A stretch of 26,300 bases of DNA, taken from assembly GCA_964625865.1 (NCBI GenBank), contig CAZVEV010000055.1, forward strand, positions 1-26,300, given 5' to 3'. Shown one piece after another: positions 1-8,173 of this stretch. The position numbers were made by a program, and so were the translations under genes. The stretch's first letter is position 1, and each line of letters starts with the position of its first letter. The DNA is from CAZVEV01 sp964625865 (lineage in GTDB: Bacteria; Planctomycetota; Phycisphaerae; SM23-33). The notes beneath the pieces are model-generated. The model was not told where the DNA came from. It searched no databases and worked only from the letters and a program-made list of their open reading frames with translations.

Positions 1-513
1 AACGTCGAGGGCCTGGCCATCACGCCCGACGGGGCGATGATGATGTGCGGCATGCGCAATCCCCTGTTGGGCGGGATGGCGATCGTGTTCATCCTGCGCG
101 GAGTGGACCAGGCGTTCGACACGCGCGATGCCAAGCGTATGACACTCGTGGACATGTTCACGCTGGACCTGGGCCGACGCGGCATCAGTGACCTGTGCTG
201 GGACCCGGTAACGCGGGGCTACCTGATAGCGGCCGGCAAGAGCAACGGGCCCAAACGGGGCAAGGACCAGCCCTTCCCGCCCAATACGCTGGACAGTGCG
301 CTGTTCTGGTGGAGCGGAAGGAAAGGCGAGACCCCCGTGCTCTTCGCTCGCGTGCCGGACATGAAGATCGAGGCGATCTGCCGGCTGGGCACGAGCCGCT
401 TTATCGCCATCTGCTCCGACGAGGGCGACGTCAGCGAAGGGCGGGCCGCGAGGCAGAGCGTGCTGACGATCATGGACTTTCGCGGCATTGCGCGCCGCAC
501 GGGAGGGCCCTGA
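1..513 (+). CDS. DUF3616-like protein, 3' end (5' end outside window)
   Basis: The frame is open from base 1, so the gene starts before the window; the 170 visible residues are its C-terminal part. The first residues read NVEGLAITPDG, followed by a CGMRNPL segment, then GRRGISDLCWDP, GYLIAAGKS and KIEAICRL. This EGL...GlRnP...GIsDL...yLi.aG...EAi pattern matches what I know of DUF3616 proteins, which are beta-propeller-like and of unknown activity. The visible part has no membrane segment or catalytic motif. The stop at 511-513 lies 2 bases before the start of the kinase gene, so the two are almost certainly co-transcribed and translationally close. A role as partner or substrate of the kinase is possible but not shown. 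The family assignment rests on remembered motifs and the function is unknown. Confidence 0.75.
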   Translation, partial: NVEGLAITPDGAMMMCGMRNPLLGGMAIVFILRGVDQAFDTRDAKRMTLVDMFTLDLGRRGISDLCWDPVTRGYLIAAGKSNGPKRGKDQPFPPNTLDSALFWWSGRKGETPVLFARVPDMKIEAICRLGTSRFIAICSDEGDVSEGRAARQSVLTIMDFRGIARRTGGP

Positions 514-515
514 TC

Positions 516-2078
516 ATGGCTGACCGGTCCGACAGCAGGGTTGACCCGCCGGACAGCAGGCGCGTGGGCCTGGACGACCAGGCGGCGTTCGATGCATCGG
601 TGGCGGCAGGTCTGGACGCCGAGACCGCCGGTCAGGAAACGGCACTCCTGCCGGAGTTCACCGCCGCAGCCGCCGGCGCCAGACCCACCGATGAGAAGGC
701 GGCCTGGGCGGGCAAGGCCCTCGGGCACTTCAAGCTGCTGCGTCTGATCGGCGAGGGGGCGATGGGCGTGGTGATCCAGGCGATGGACGTCAACTTGCAC
801 CGTATCGTGGCGCTGAAGGTCCTGCGCAAGCGCATCGTGGGGGTCGACGAGCGCCAGCGGGTGGCCCAGTTCCTTCGGGAGGCCCGCGCCGCGGCCCGCA
901 TCGAGCACCCGAACGTCGTCCGCATTTACGAGATCAACGAGCACGACGGCTGGTGGTACATTGCGATGGAGATGCTCCACGGCGACAGCGTCAAGCGGAT
1001 CGTCAAGGCCACCGGGCCCATGACCCCCGCCCGCGCCTGCCCCGTGATTGCCGACGCCGCCGTAGCCCTCGACGTGGCCCACAGCCTGGGCATCATCCAC
1101 CGGGACGTCAAGCCGAGCAACCTGATGGTCACGCGGTCCGGGCGCTGCAAGCTGATGGACTTCGGTCTGGTGCGGCTGGACGACCCGACCGATCCGTTCG
1201 ACTTCACCGACCGGTCGGTCGGCACGCCGCAGTTCGCCGCGCCGGAACTGATCAAGCACCGTCGTGCAAGCCCGGCCGCCGACGTCTACAGTCTCGGCGG
1301 GGCGCTGTACTACGCGCTGACGGGGCACTACCCGTACGTCGGGCGCAAGGTCGCGGAGATCCTTCATCAGCACGTCGAGGCCCCGCCCCCGGAACTGTCG
1401 ACGTACCTGCCGGACTGCCCCGAGTCGCTGGCATCGCTGGTGCGCCGGGCGATGGCGAAGGACCCGGCCGCCCGCCCGACGGCCGCCGACTTTGCCACCG
1501 CCCTGCATGCCGAGGCCATCCTCTGGCGCGCCGAGGAGTCCGGCGCCCTGTCGGGGGCCGGCGGGGGGTCGAGTCTCCTGGCACACGCCGTGGGAGGCTC
1601 CCGGACAAGCATAGGGTCGGCGAGCGTGTCGAGCCGGTCCGCAGCATTCAGCGGGCTTCTGGACCGGGAGGTCAAGTCGCGATGGGCCTGGATACTCGGC
1701 CCGCTGGTGGGGCTGGTGGTGCTGGCCGCCCTGACCCTGCCGAGCGTCATCAACTCGCCCGACGCGCCGGACCACCCGGTCAGACCTCACCGACCTCTTG
1801 TCTCCGATACCTCCCGAAGATTCCCCGACGCGCCCCGGACCTACGGAGTCCGGCCTGCCGGGTCCGTGCCGGCGGGCGACCAGGGCGACCGTGGCGCCCC
1901 GGCGTTCAGTTGGGTCCACACTCACGGTGCGACCAGGCCGACGTTCGTTGCCAGCAAGCGGGGCAGAGGTTTCTACCGGGCCGACGACCCGGCGGCCCTC
2001 CTGATTCGCGCGGATGATTTCGTCGGGTACGCGTCCAGCGCCGAGGCCCGGGCCGACGGCAAGGTCCCCGCTGACTGA
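516..2078 (+). CDS. Membrane-anchored serine/threonine protein kinase (Hanks type)
   Basis: This 520-residue protein would phosphorylate Ser/Thr of partner proteins. All kinase hallmarks are visible: glycine loop GEGAMG (79-84), ATP-binding Lys101 in VALKVL, a helix-C Glu near 122, catalytic loop HRDVKPSN (195-202, Asp196), DFG (215-217) and APE (242-244). The catalytic domain spans roughly 72-335. A Ser/Gly-rich linker (about 345-385) leads to one membrane segment (about 390-411), then a Pro/Arg-rich tail of about 108 residues that should lie outside the cytoplasm, with no recognisable sensor domain. The ATG at 516 was chosen because it directly follows the upstream stop and precedes a normal-length N-terminus; the same frame is open further upstream but overlaps the previous gene. 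Kinases of this layout are abundant in planctomycetes. The target is unknown. Confidence 0.93.
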   Translation: MADRSDSRVDPPDSRRVGLDDQAAFDASVAAGLDAETAGQETALLPEFTAAAAGARPTDEKAAWAGKALGHFKLLRLIGEGAMGVVIQAMDVNLHRIVALKVLRKRIVGVDERQRVAQFLREARAAARIEHPNVVRIYEINEHDGWWYIAMEMLHGDSVKRIVKATGPMTPARACPVIADAAVALDVAHSLGIIHRDVKPSNLMVTRSGRCKLMDFGLVRLDDPTDPFDFTDRSVGTPQFAAPELIKHRRASPAADVYSLGGALYYALTGHYPYVGRKVAEILHQHVEAPPPELSTYLPDCPESLASLVRRAMAKDPAARPTAADFATALHAEAILWRAEESGALSGAGGGSSLLAHAVGGSRTSIGSASVSSRSAAFSGLLDREVKSRWAWILGPLVGLVVLAALTLPSVINSPDAPDHPVRPHRPLVSDTSRRFPDAPRTYGVRPAGSVPAGDQGDRGAPAFSWVHTHGATRPTFVASKRGRGFYRADDPAALLIRADDFVGYASSAEARADGKVPAD

Positions 2079-2101
2079 CGCGCCCGACTTGACAGGATCT
2101 C

Positions 2102-2137
2102 TTGCCGCCGCCGCGGGTGGCGGGTAGGCTTGGCCTA
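2102..2137 (+). promoter_or_regulatory. Candidate promoter for a leaderless transcript of the M24 peptidase gene
   Basis: TTGCCG (2102-2107), a 17-base spacer and TAGGCT (2125-2130) form a sigma70-like pair. The -10 box ends 6 bases before the ATG at 2137, where transcription would be expected to begin. There is no Shine-Dalgarno sequence before this ATG, so the mRNA may be leaderless. TTGACA at 2089-2094 is poorly spaced to the same -10. Confidence 0.45.
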
Positions 2138-3261
2138 TGGCATCACGAACACCAGCGCCCGGGCGGCCCGGTTACGCTGCTCGCAGACGACAGGTCCTCG
2201 CGCGGTGCACGAAGGCCGGCAGGGCCCGGACCATGCTCGTCACCGCCCCGCATGACGTGAGGTATCTGACGGGCTTCACCGGCGAGGACAGTTGGCTGCT
2301 GTTCGGGCGCGACTGGGCCGTGTTGATCACCGACGCGCGGTTTGCCGAGCAGGCCGACCACGAATGCGGGGACATCGAGACCGCGGTCCGCACCGGGCGC
2401 CTGCCGGAGGCGGCGGCCGAGGCGATCAAGGCCCACAGGGTCCGTCGCCTGGCCTTCCAGAGCGTCCACATGACCGTCCATGTCCGCGACAGGCTGGCCA
2501 CGCTCCTGCCGCGTGTGCGGCTGGTAGGCGTTCAGCAGGTCGTGGAGGTCCTTCGGCGGGTCAAGGTCGACCAGGAACTCCGGGCGATTTGCAAGGCCAT
2601 CCGGGTCGCCGAGAGGGCCTTTACGGACCTGATCTCGGGTGGCGCCAAGGCCCTGGTGGGGCAGACCGAGCGTGCCGTCGCGGCCCGCCTGGACTACCTG
2701 ATGTGCGCCGCCGGCGCCAGCGGGCCGGCCTTTCCTACCATCCTCGCCGCCGGCGCCCACGCCTCGCAGTGTCACTACCAACCGGCCTCGACCGTCATCC
2801 GGGCCGACCAGGCCGTCCTGATTGACTGGGGCGCGCGGGTCGACGGGTATTGCAGCGACTTGACGCGGGTGGTCTTCACCGGTAGAATTCCGCCGAGAAT
2901 CGGTGAGTTGTACAATGTGGTGCTCCGGGCGCAGTTGGCCGGCATTGCGAAGATCCGCCCCGGCGTGGCGTGCAGGACCGTGGACCGCGCCGCGCGGGAC
3001 GTGATATCCGCCGCCGGATTCGGCGAGGAGTTTCGCCACGCGCTCGGGCACGGAATCGGACTTCTCGTCCATGAGGGTCCGGGACTGGCCCGGACCGAAA
3101 CGGGCCGCCTCCGCAGCGGTATGGTCGTCACCGTCGAGCCGGGCATCTACCTGCCCCGGATCGGCGGGGTGAGAATCGAGGATGACGTGCTGGTCACGCC
3201 GCGTGGGCGACGACGGCTGTCCTCGCTGCCGCGCGATGTCGAGGCGATGGTTCTACGATAG
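2137..3261 (+). CDS. M24 family metallopeptidase (Xaa-Pro aminopeptidase/prolidase type)
   Basis: A 374-residue cytoplasmic aminopeptidase that would remove N-terminal residues before proline. An N-terminal creatinase-like domain (about 15-145) contains TAPHDVRYLTGFTGEDSW, typical of Xaa-Pro peptidases. The pita-bread catalytic domain follows (about 150-365). All five metal ligands can be placed: Asp230 (LIDWG), Asp241 (CSDLTR), His305 (GHGIG), Glu334 (VEPG) and Glu348 (RIEDD), with a probable catalytic His213. Length and domain order are normal for PepP/PepQ-like proteins, but I cannot separate aminopeptidase P from prolidase by sequence alone. Its TAG overlaps the ribosome-binding region of accB, so the two are coupled. 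A pepQ-accB-accC order, often with efp, recurs in bacteria; efp is absent here. Confidence 0.92.
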   Translation: MASRTPAPGRPGYAARRRQVLARCTKAGRARTMLVTAPHDVRYLTGFTGEDSWLLFGRDWAVLITDARFAEQADHECGDIETAVRTGRLPEAAAEAIKAHRVRRLAFQSVHMTVHVRDRLATLLPRVRLVGVQQVVEVLRRVKVDQELRAICKAIRVAERAFTDLISGGAKALVGQTERAVAARLDYLMCAAGASGPAFPTILAAGAHASQCHYQPASTVIRADQAVLIDWGARVDGYCSDLTRVVFTGRIPPRIGELYNVVLRAQLAGIAKIRPGVACRTVDRAARDVISAAGFGEEFRHALGHGIGLLVHEGPGLARTETGRLRSGMVVTVEPGIYLPRIGGVRIEDDVLVTPRGRRRLSSLPRDVEAMVLR

Positions 3262-3272
3262 AGGTGAACGAT

Positions 3273-3824
3273 ATGGCCGAAGAGGCATCGAAGAAACCGA
3301 CAAGGTCGTCATCGGCCCGTCAGGGTCAGGCGAAGGGCGATGCGACCCCCGACAGTGGGACCCTCAAGATCGACGAGGTCCAGAAGCTCGTCCAACTCAT
3401 GGTCGACAATGATCTTAGCGAGTTGGACGTGAAGGAAGGCGACCGGAAGGTCCATCTCAAGCGCGGCGGCCAGCCGACCGTGATGGCGCCGGCGACCGTG
3501 GTTGGGCCGGCTGTGATGCCCCCCGCTGCGCCCGCCGCGGCGCCCCCCGCTGCGCCCGCCGAGGCCGAGCCGGCCGATTCCGGCCTGACCGATATCAGCA
3601 GCCCGATGGTCGGCACGTACTACACGGCCCCCAGCCCCGACAGCGACGACTTTGTTGCGGTAGGGGACGTTGTCGGGGTCGATGACGTGGTCTGCATCAT
3701 CGAGGCGATGAAAGTCATGAACGAGATCCGGGCCGAGTGCGCGGGCACGATCGCCGAGATCTGCGTCAAGAATGCCCAGCCCGTCGAGTTCGGGCAGGCC
3801 TTGTTCAAGGTCAAGCCCGCCTGA
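3273..3824 (+). CDS. accB: Biotin carboxyl carrier protein of acetyl-CoA carboxylase
   Basis: This 183-residue protein carries the covalent biotin that moves CO2 from the biotin carboxylase to the carboxyltransferase in the first step of fatty-acid synthesis. The N-terminal region has the usual VQKLVQLMVDNDLSELDV segment, then an Ala/Pro-rich flexible linker (about 70-100), then the biotinyl domain (about 106-182). The biotinylation motif EAMKVMN places the modified lysine at Lys147, and SSPMVGTYY matches the family's protruding-thumb-bearing domain. The start is the ATG at 3273, because GAGGTGA (3261-3267) sits 5 bases upstream; a GTG at 3264 lies inside that ribosome-binding site and is less likely. 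The gene is followed 26 bases later by accC. Confidence 0.95.
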   Translation: MAEEASKKPTRSSSARQGQAKGDATPDSGTLKIDEVQKLVQLMVDNDLSELDVKEGDRKVHLKRGGQPTVMAPATVVGPAVMPPAAPAAAPPAAPAEAEPADSGLTDISSPMVGTYYTAPSPDSDDFVAVGDVVGVDDVVCIIEAMKVMNEIRAECAGTIAEICVKNAQPVEFGQALFKVKPA

Positions 3825-3850
3825 GGGCGAGGTCCGGAAGGAACTGGGCA

Positions 3851-5194
3851 ATGTTTTCACGTATCCTCATAGCCAATCGCGGCGAAGTCGCTCTGCGGAT
3901 CATCCGCGCCTGCAAGGAACTGGGCATCGAGACGGTGGCGGTGTTCTCGGAGGCCGACCGGTCGGCCAGCTACCTCCATCTTGCCGACGAGCGGATCTGC
4001 ATTGGGGCCGCTCCATCGACCGAGAGCTACCTCAACATCCCGCGCATCATCGCCGCCGCCGAGATTGCCGACGTCGAGGCCATTCACCCCGGCTACGGCT
4101 TCCTCGCCGAAAACGCCCACTTTGCCGAGATCTGCCGCGACTGCAAGATCGAGTTTGTCGGCCCGACCGTCGAGAACATGCACACCCTCGGCGACAAGAT
4201 CCGCGCCAAGCAACTCGCCCGCAAAGCCAACGTCCCGGTCGCCCCGGACTCCGACGGGCCGGTCGAAACCGTCGATGACGCGGTCAGGGTCGCCAACGAG
4301 ATAGGCTACCCCGTCGCGGTGAAGGCCGCCGCCGGCGGCGGGGGGCGCGGCATCCGTTTCGCCCACAACGAGGTCACGCTGCGGTCATGCTTCAAGCAGG
4401 CCCAGGCCGAGGCCAAGATCGCGTTCAACGACGGACGGGTGTACATGGAGAAGTGCATCCAGAACTTCCGTCATATCGAGGTCCAGATCCTCGGGGATGC
4501 GGCGGGCAATATCGTGCACCTCTACGAGCGCGAATGCAGCGTCCAGCGGCGCCAGCAGAAGGTCGTCGAGGAAACCCCGGCCCCGGGGCTCAGCGAAGAG
4601 CTTCGCGCCGAGATCTGCCAGGCCGCCGTCAGGCTCGCCCGCGAGGTCGGCTATCGCAACGCGGGGACCGTCGAGTTCATGCTCGACAAGGATGAGAAAT
4701 TCTACTTCCTGGAAGTCAACACGCGAATCCAGGTCGAGCACTGCATCACGGAGATGGCCACCGGCGTGGACCTGGTCAAGTGGCAGCTGCGTCTGGCATC
4801 GGGCAGCAAGATCACGATGGTCCAGGACGACATCGTCCATCGCGGCACGAGCATCGAGTGCCGTATCAACGCCGAAGACCCCGACAACGGCTTCCGCCCG
4901 TGTCCGGGCCCGATCGAGACGCTCGTCGTGCCCGGCGGGCCCGGCGTGCGATGGGACAGTCATATCTACCAGGGCTACGTGGTCCCGCCGACCTACGACA
5001 GCCTGCTCGGCAAGCTGGTGGTCTACGGCGACACGCGAGCCCAGGCCATCGCCACCACGCTCCGCGCACTGGACGAGTTCGTCATCAGCCCTACCAAGAC
5101 CACCGCGTCGCTGTGCAAGAGGGTCCTCAAGCACCGCCGGTTCGCGCGGGGACAGTGGGACACCGGCTTCGTCGAGCGGGAGATGCTGCGCTAA
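3851..5194 (+). CDS. accC: Biotin carboxylase subunit of acetyl-CoA carboxylase
   Basis: A 447-residue ATP-grasp enzyme that carboxylates the biotin on AccB with bicarbonate and ATP; the length is normal for AccC (about 449). The protein starts MFSRILIANRGEVALRII, the standard N-terminus. It has the glycine-rich ATP loop GGGGRGIRF, YMEKCIQNFRHIEVQ, ERECSVQRRQQKVVEE, and the catalytic FLEVNTRIQVEH with ECRINAEDP for the bicarbonate-binding Arg region. One deviation is EHCITE where EHPVTE is usual; it does not touch catalytic residues. The ATG at 3851 follows a GGAAGGAA ribosome-binding site. The carboxyltransferase genes accA/accD are not in the window. A phosphofructokinase gene follows after about 30 bases, probably in the same transcript. 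Confidence 0.96.
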   Translation: MFSRILIANRGEVALRIIRACKELGIETVAVFSEADRSASYLHLADERICIGAAPSTESYLNIPRIIAAAEIADVEAIHPGYGFLAENAHFAEICRDCKIEFVGPTVENMHTLGDKIRAKQLARKANVPVAPDSDGPVETVDDAVRVANEIGYPVAVKAAAGGGGRGIRFAHNEVTLRSCFKQAQAEAKIAFNDGRVYMEKCIQNFRHIEVQILGDAAGNIVHLYERECSVQRRQQKVVEETPAPGLSEELRAEICQAAVRLAREVGYRNAGTVEFMLDKDEKFYFLEVNTRIQVEHCITEMATGVDLVKWQLRLASGSKITMVQDDIVHRGTSIECRINAEDPDNGFRPCPGPIETLVVPGGPGVRWDSHIYQGYVVPPTYDSLLGKLVVYGDTRAQAIATTLRALDEFVISPTKTTASLCKRVLKHRRFARGQWDTGFVEREMLR

Positions 5195-5227
5195 CACGCC
5201 GCTGCCCCGCCGTCTTCGGAGGCCATG

Positions 5228-6538
5228 ATGCTGAGACCCGAGAGCGTGACAATCGAGACCCTGGGCCCGCGAGAGGTCCCCTCGCCGCTGAAGCTCTCGA
5301 CCGTCCTGGGCGACGGCGTGGTCAACTTCGTCCCCGACCAGGCCCGCATGCCCGCGATGGTCGAGATCGCCCCCGAGGACCTCGCCCAGCCCGTCGCAGC
5401 GTTCGAGAAGGCCGGCCCCCGCCGGATGATCCACTTCGACCCGGCCTCCACGCGGGCCGCCGTGGTCACCTGTGGAGGCCTGTGCCCCGGACTCAACAAC
5501 GTCATCCGCTCGATCTTCCTCGAACTGTACCACCGCTACGGCGTGAAAGACGTGCTCGGAATCCGCTACGGCTATATGGGGCTCGACCCGGACAACGGCC
5601 AGCCGCCGATCGACCTGACGCCCGAGATCGTCGAGGACATCCACAAGGAAGGCGGCACGATCCTGGGAAGTTCCCGCGGTCCGATGGACTGCGCCAAGGC
5701 CGTCGCGTTCCTCAGGGACCAGCGTGTCGATCTGCTGTTTTGCCTCGGCGGAGACGGCACGCAGCGCGGGGCACACGCGCTGGTCGTCGAGGCCCGCGAA
5801 CAGGGCTATCCGCTGGCCGTCGTGGGTGTGGCCAAGACCATCGATAACGACATCAAGTACGTCCAGCGCACGTTCGGATACCACACCGCCGTCGACGCCG
5901 CCTGCGAGGTCGTCGCCTGTGCACATACCGAGGCCCGGTGCGCTCTGAACGGTATTGCCGTCGTCAAGCTCATGGGGCGCGACGCCGGCTTCATCGCCGC
6001 CGGCGCCGCCGCCGCCAGCCAGGACGTCAACTTCGCCCTGGTCCCCGAAGTGCCCTTCGCACTCGACGGGCCCGGCGGGCTGCTGGCCCTGCTGGACGAG
6101 CGAATCGCCACGCGCGGCCATGCCGTGGTCGTCGTCGCCGAGGGGGCCGGACAACACCTGATTCCCACCGGCGAGATCCGGCGCGACGCGTCGGGCAACG
6201 TCCTGCACGAGGACATCGGCCCGTTCCTCGCCGGCGCCGTCAAGCGCCACTTCAAGGACGCCGGCGTTCCGGCGTCTATCAAGTACATCGACCCGAGCTA
6301 TATCATCCGGTCCGTGCCCGCCAACTGCGAAGATGCGCTGCTGTGCGACCAGATGGCCCGCAACGCCGTCCACGCGGGGATGGCGGGCAAGACCGACCTG
6401 CTGATCGGCCACCAGTACGACGTGCTCATCCACGTGCCGATCCTGCTCGCCGTCAGCGACAAGAAACAGATGTCTCCCGAGAGTGAACTGTGGCGTGCGG
6501 CCCTGGCGGCGACGGGCCAACCGGTCAGGATCGGTTGA
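5228..6538 (+). CDS. 6-phosphofructokinase, ATP-type signature (plant/trypanosome-like clade)
   Basis: A 436-residue enzyme that phosphorylates fructose 6-phosphate to the 1,6-bisphosphate. Key motifs are CGGLCPGLN (82-90), LGSSRG, GGDGT (174-178), AKTIDND (202-208) and MGRD (249-252), with SYIIRSVPAN near the C-terminus. Gly177 in GGDG corresponds to E. coli PfkA Gly104, which favours ATP over PPi. Lys203 corresponds to position 124 and is typical of the long plant/protist ATP-PFKs rather than E. coli PfkA. The first residue of the TIDND motif region is Ala instead of the usual Pro. The start is taken as the second ATG (5228), 5 bases after GGAGG; the first (5225) is only 2 bases away. The C-terminus was probably altered by a repeat insertion (see 6505-6692). 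Phosphate-donor specificity is inferred, not tested. Confidence 0.92.
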   Translation: MLRPESVTIETLGPREVPSPLKLSTVLGDGVVNFVPDQARMPAMVEIAPEDLAQPVAAFEKAGPRRMIHFDPASTRAAVVTCGGLCPGLNNVIRSIFLELYHRYGVKDVLGIRYGYMGLDPDNGQPPIDLTPEIVEDIHKEGGTILGSSRGPMDCAKAVAFLRDQRVDLLFCLGGDGTQRGAHALVVEAREQGYPLAVVGVAKTIDNDIKYVQRTFGYHTAVDAACEVVACAHTEARCALNGIAVVKLMGRDAGFIAAGAAAASQDVNFALVPEVPFALDGPGGLLALLDERIATRGHAVVVVAEGAGQHLIPTGEIRRDASGNVLHEDIGPFLAGAVKRHFKDAGVPASIKYIDPSYIIRSVPANCEDALLCDQMARNAVHAGMAGKTDLLIGHQYDVLIHVPILLAVSDKKQMSPESELWRAALAATGQPVRIG

Positions 6539-6692
6539 TGTGTGAATCGGTAGTTGAGAACAAGGGACGGGCGGGCGGCGGTAGGGGGCGCATGTTGTTC
6601 CAGGCGGAACTATGGCCGTGCCGCACCCGGGTCCAACATGTTGCACGCCCTACGAATCAACCGGCGGCGACGGGCCAGCCGGTCAGGATCGG
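6505..6692. repeat. 30-bp direct repeats flanking a palindromic MITE-like insertion at the 3' end of the first PFK gene
   Basis: A 30-bp segment at 6505-6534 recurs at 6663-6692 with one mismatch (offset 158 bases). Between the copies lie an inverted pair GGTTGAT (6533-6539) / ATCAACC (6656-6662) and a larger imperfect palindrome from GTAGGG (6581) to CCCTAC (6653), including CATGTTG (6591-6597) / CAACATG (6634-6640) and a small hairpin GTTCC-AGGC-GGAAC (6597-6610). The right copy of the repeat is followed by codons that extend the reading seen at the PFK C-terminus (ATGQPVRIG, then PHT and a stop at 6703-6705). This suggests the insertion split the original gene end and left PFK three residues shorter. 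Confidence 0.7.
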
Positions 6693-6774
6693 GCCGCACA
6701 CGTAGAATAGAGTTGCAAGCGACCCCGGGGCGACGAGAGGACCGGGGCATTCAGTCAGGAAAGGACAAGACGCA

Positions 6775-7995
6775 ATGGGCAAGCTAATCAAAGGCAACGC
6801 GGTGATCGGCCAGTCGGGCGGGCCGACCGCGGTAATCAATCAGTCGCTGGTGGGTGCAATCGAGACGCTGAAGGACTGCAAGGCCGTCGGGCGAATCCTC
6901 GGCGCCCACCACGGCGTGGCGGGTATCGTCAAGGAAGACTTCATCGATCTGAAGAAGGTGGGCAAGCGGACGCTGGAGGCGGTGGCCAACACGCCCGCCG
7001 CAGCGCTGGGGTCCAGCCGGGACAAGCCGGACGCGGCCTACTGCGAGAAGATCTTCAAGGTCTTCGCCGCCAATGACGTGCGGTACTTTTTCTACATCGG
7101 CGGCAACGACTCGGCCGACGCGGCGCGGATCATCAACGAGATGGCCGCCGCCGCGGACTACGAGCTTCGCACGTTCCACATCCCCAAGACCATCGACAAC
7201 GACCTGCGCGTGACGGACCACTGCCCGGGCTACGGCTCGGCGGCCAAGTTCGTCGCGTCGGCCTTCGCGGGCGACGACCGCGACAGCGCGGCCCTGCCGG
7301 GGATCAAGATCAACGTCGTGATGGGTCGCGACGCGGGGTGGCTCACGGCGGCCAGCATGCTGGGGCGAACCGACAGGAAAGACGGCCCACACCTGGTCTA
7401 CGTGCCGGAGATCCAGTTCGAGACAGCGAAGTTCCTCGATGACGTCAAGCGTATCTACGCCCGCCTCGGGCGCTGCCAGATCGCCGTCTCCGAGGGCATC
7501 CGCGACGAAACGGGCACGCCGGTGACCGTCGCGATGGCCGAACGCCTCGGACACCGCGTCGAGCGCGACAGCCATGGGAATCCCCAACTGTCCGGCACGG
7601 GGGCGCTGGGCGACTTCCTGGGCGACTTCCTCAAGCGCGAGATGAAGGAGGACTACAAGACCCTCCGCGTCCGCGCCGACACGTTCGGCTATCTCCAGCG
7701 CAGCTTCGCGGGCTACGCCTCCGAGGTCGACCGCGTCGAGGCCCGCATGTGTGGCCGCAAGGCCGTCGAGTTCGCCACCAGCGGCGACGTGGACGGCTCG
7801 GTCGCCATGAAGCGCGCCAAGACGGCGAAGTACAAGATCACCTACGTCCGCGCCGAGTTGAGCCAGGTCGCCCGCGTGACCAAGGAACTGCCCCGCAAGT
7901 TCATCAACCGTGCGGGCAACGGCATGACCAAGGCCTTCGCCGACTACGCCCTGCCCCTGGTCGGCGACCTGCCGGTCATCGGCAAGCTCGTCTGA
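6775..7995 (+). CDS. Pyrophosphate-dependent 6-phosphofructokinase (PPi-PFK)
   Basis: A 406-residue PFK that by its signature would use pyrophosphate as donor, catalysing a reversible reaction usable in glycolysis and gluconeogenesis. The N-terminal loop is IGQSGGPTAVINQS (11-24). GGNDS (109-113) places Asp112 at the position of E. coli PfkA Gly104, and PKTIDND (137-143) has Lys138 at position 124; Asp plus Lys is the established PPi-PFK signature. MGRD (183-186) supplies substrate-binding residues. It starts at an ATG preceded by AGGAAAGGA. It is clearly diverged from the preceding PFK, so this is not a recent duplication but two clades side by side. A long GC hairpin follows the stop by 29 bases. 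Confidence 0.93.
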   Translation: MGKLIKGNAVIGQSGGPTAVINQSLVGAIETLKDCKAVGRILGAHHGVAGIVKEDFIDLKKVGKRTLEAVANTPAAALGSSRDKPDAAYCEKIFKVFAANDVRYFFYIGGNDSADAARIINEMAAAADYELRTFHIPKTIDNDLRVTDHCPGYGSAAKFVASAFAGDDRDSAALPGIKINVVMGRDAGWLTAASMLGRTDRKDGPHLVYVPEIQFETAKFLDDVKRIYARLGRCQIAVSEGIRDETGTPVTVAMAERLGHRVERDSHGNPQLSGTGALGDFLGDFLKREMKEDYKTLRVRADTFGYLQRSFAGYASEVDRVEARMCGRKAVEFATSGDVDGSVAMKRAKTAKYKITYVRAELSQVARVTKELPRKFINRAGNGMTKAFADYALPLVGDLPVIGKLV

Positions 7996-8024
7996 TTACG
8001 GACTCCACGCATCTGTGGAATAAC

Positions 8025-8060
8025 GCGTCCCCTGCCTCGCCCGTGCGAGGCGGGGGACGC
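8025..8060 (+). terminator. Perfect 16-bp hairpin downstream of PPi-PFK
   Basis: GCGTCCCCTGCCTCGC (8025-8040), loop CCGT, then the matching arm 8045-8060; all 16 positions pair, one as G-U. It begins 29 bases after the stop. There is no T-run after it, so it could end transcription only weakly or mainly protect the mRNA 3' end. Confidence 0.55.
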
Positions 8061-8138
8061 TGCATGTGGGGAACCCGGGGCGGCCGTCTCGCAGCCATCG
8101 GCGTGCCGAAAAAAAAAGCTCTCGGCGGAAGATTGCGC

Positions 8139-8167
8139 TTGACATGGCGGAGCGTGGTGTGTAACTT
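8139..8167 (+). promoter_or_regulatory. Sigma70-like promoter of the PEP-CTERM protein gene
   Basis: TTGACA (8139-8144), a 17-base spacer and TAACTT (8162-8167). Transcription would start near 8174, about 288 bases before the ATG at 8462, giving an unusually long leader. Confidence 0.6.
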
Positions 8168-8173
8168 TTACAG

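Noticed and set aside
4385..6646. A 753-codon open frame on the minus strand across accC and the first PFK
   Set aside because: It is a mirror frame of two well-recognised genes in high-GC DNA; its translation shows no family motif and is rich in residues expected from antisense codons.
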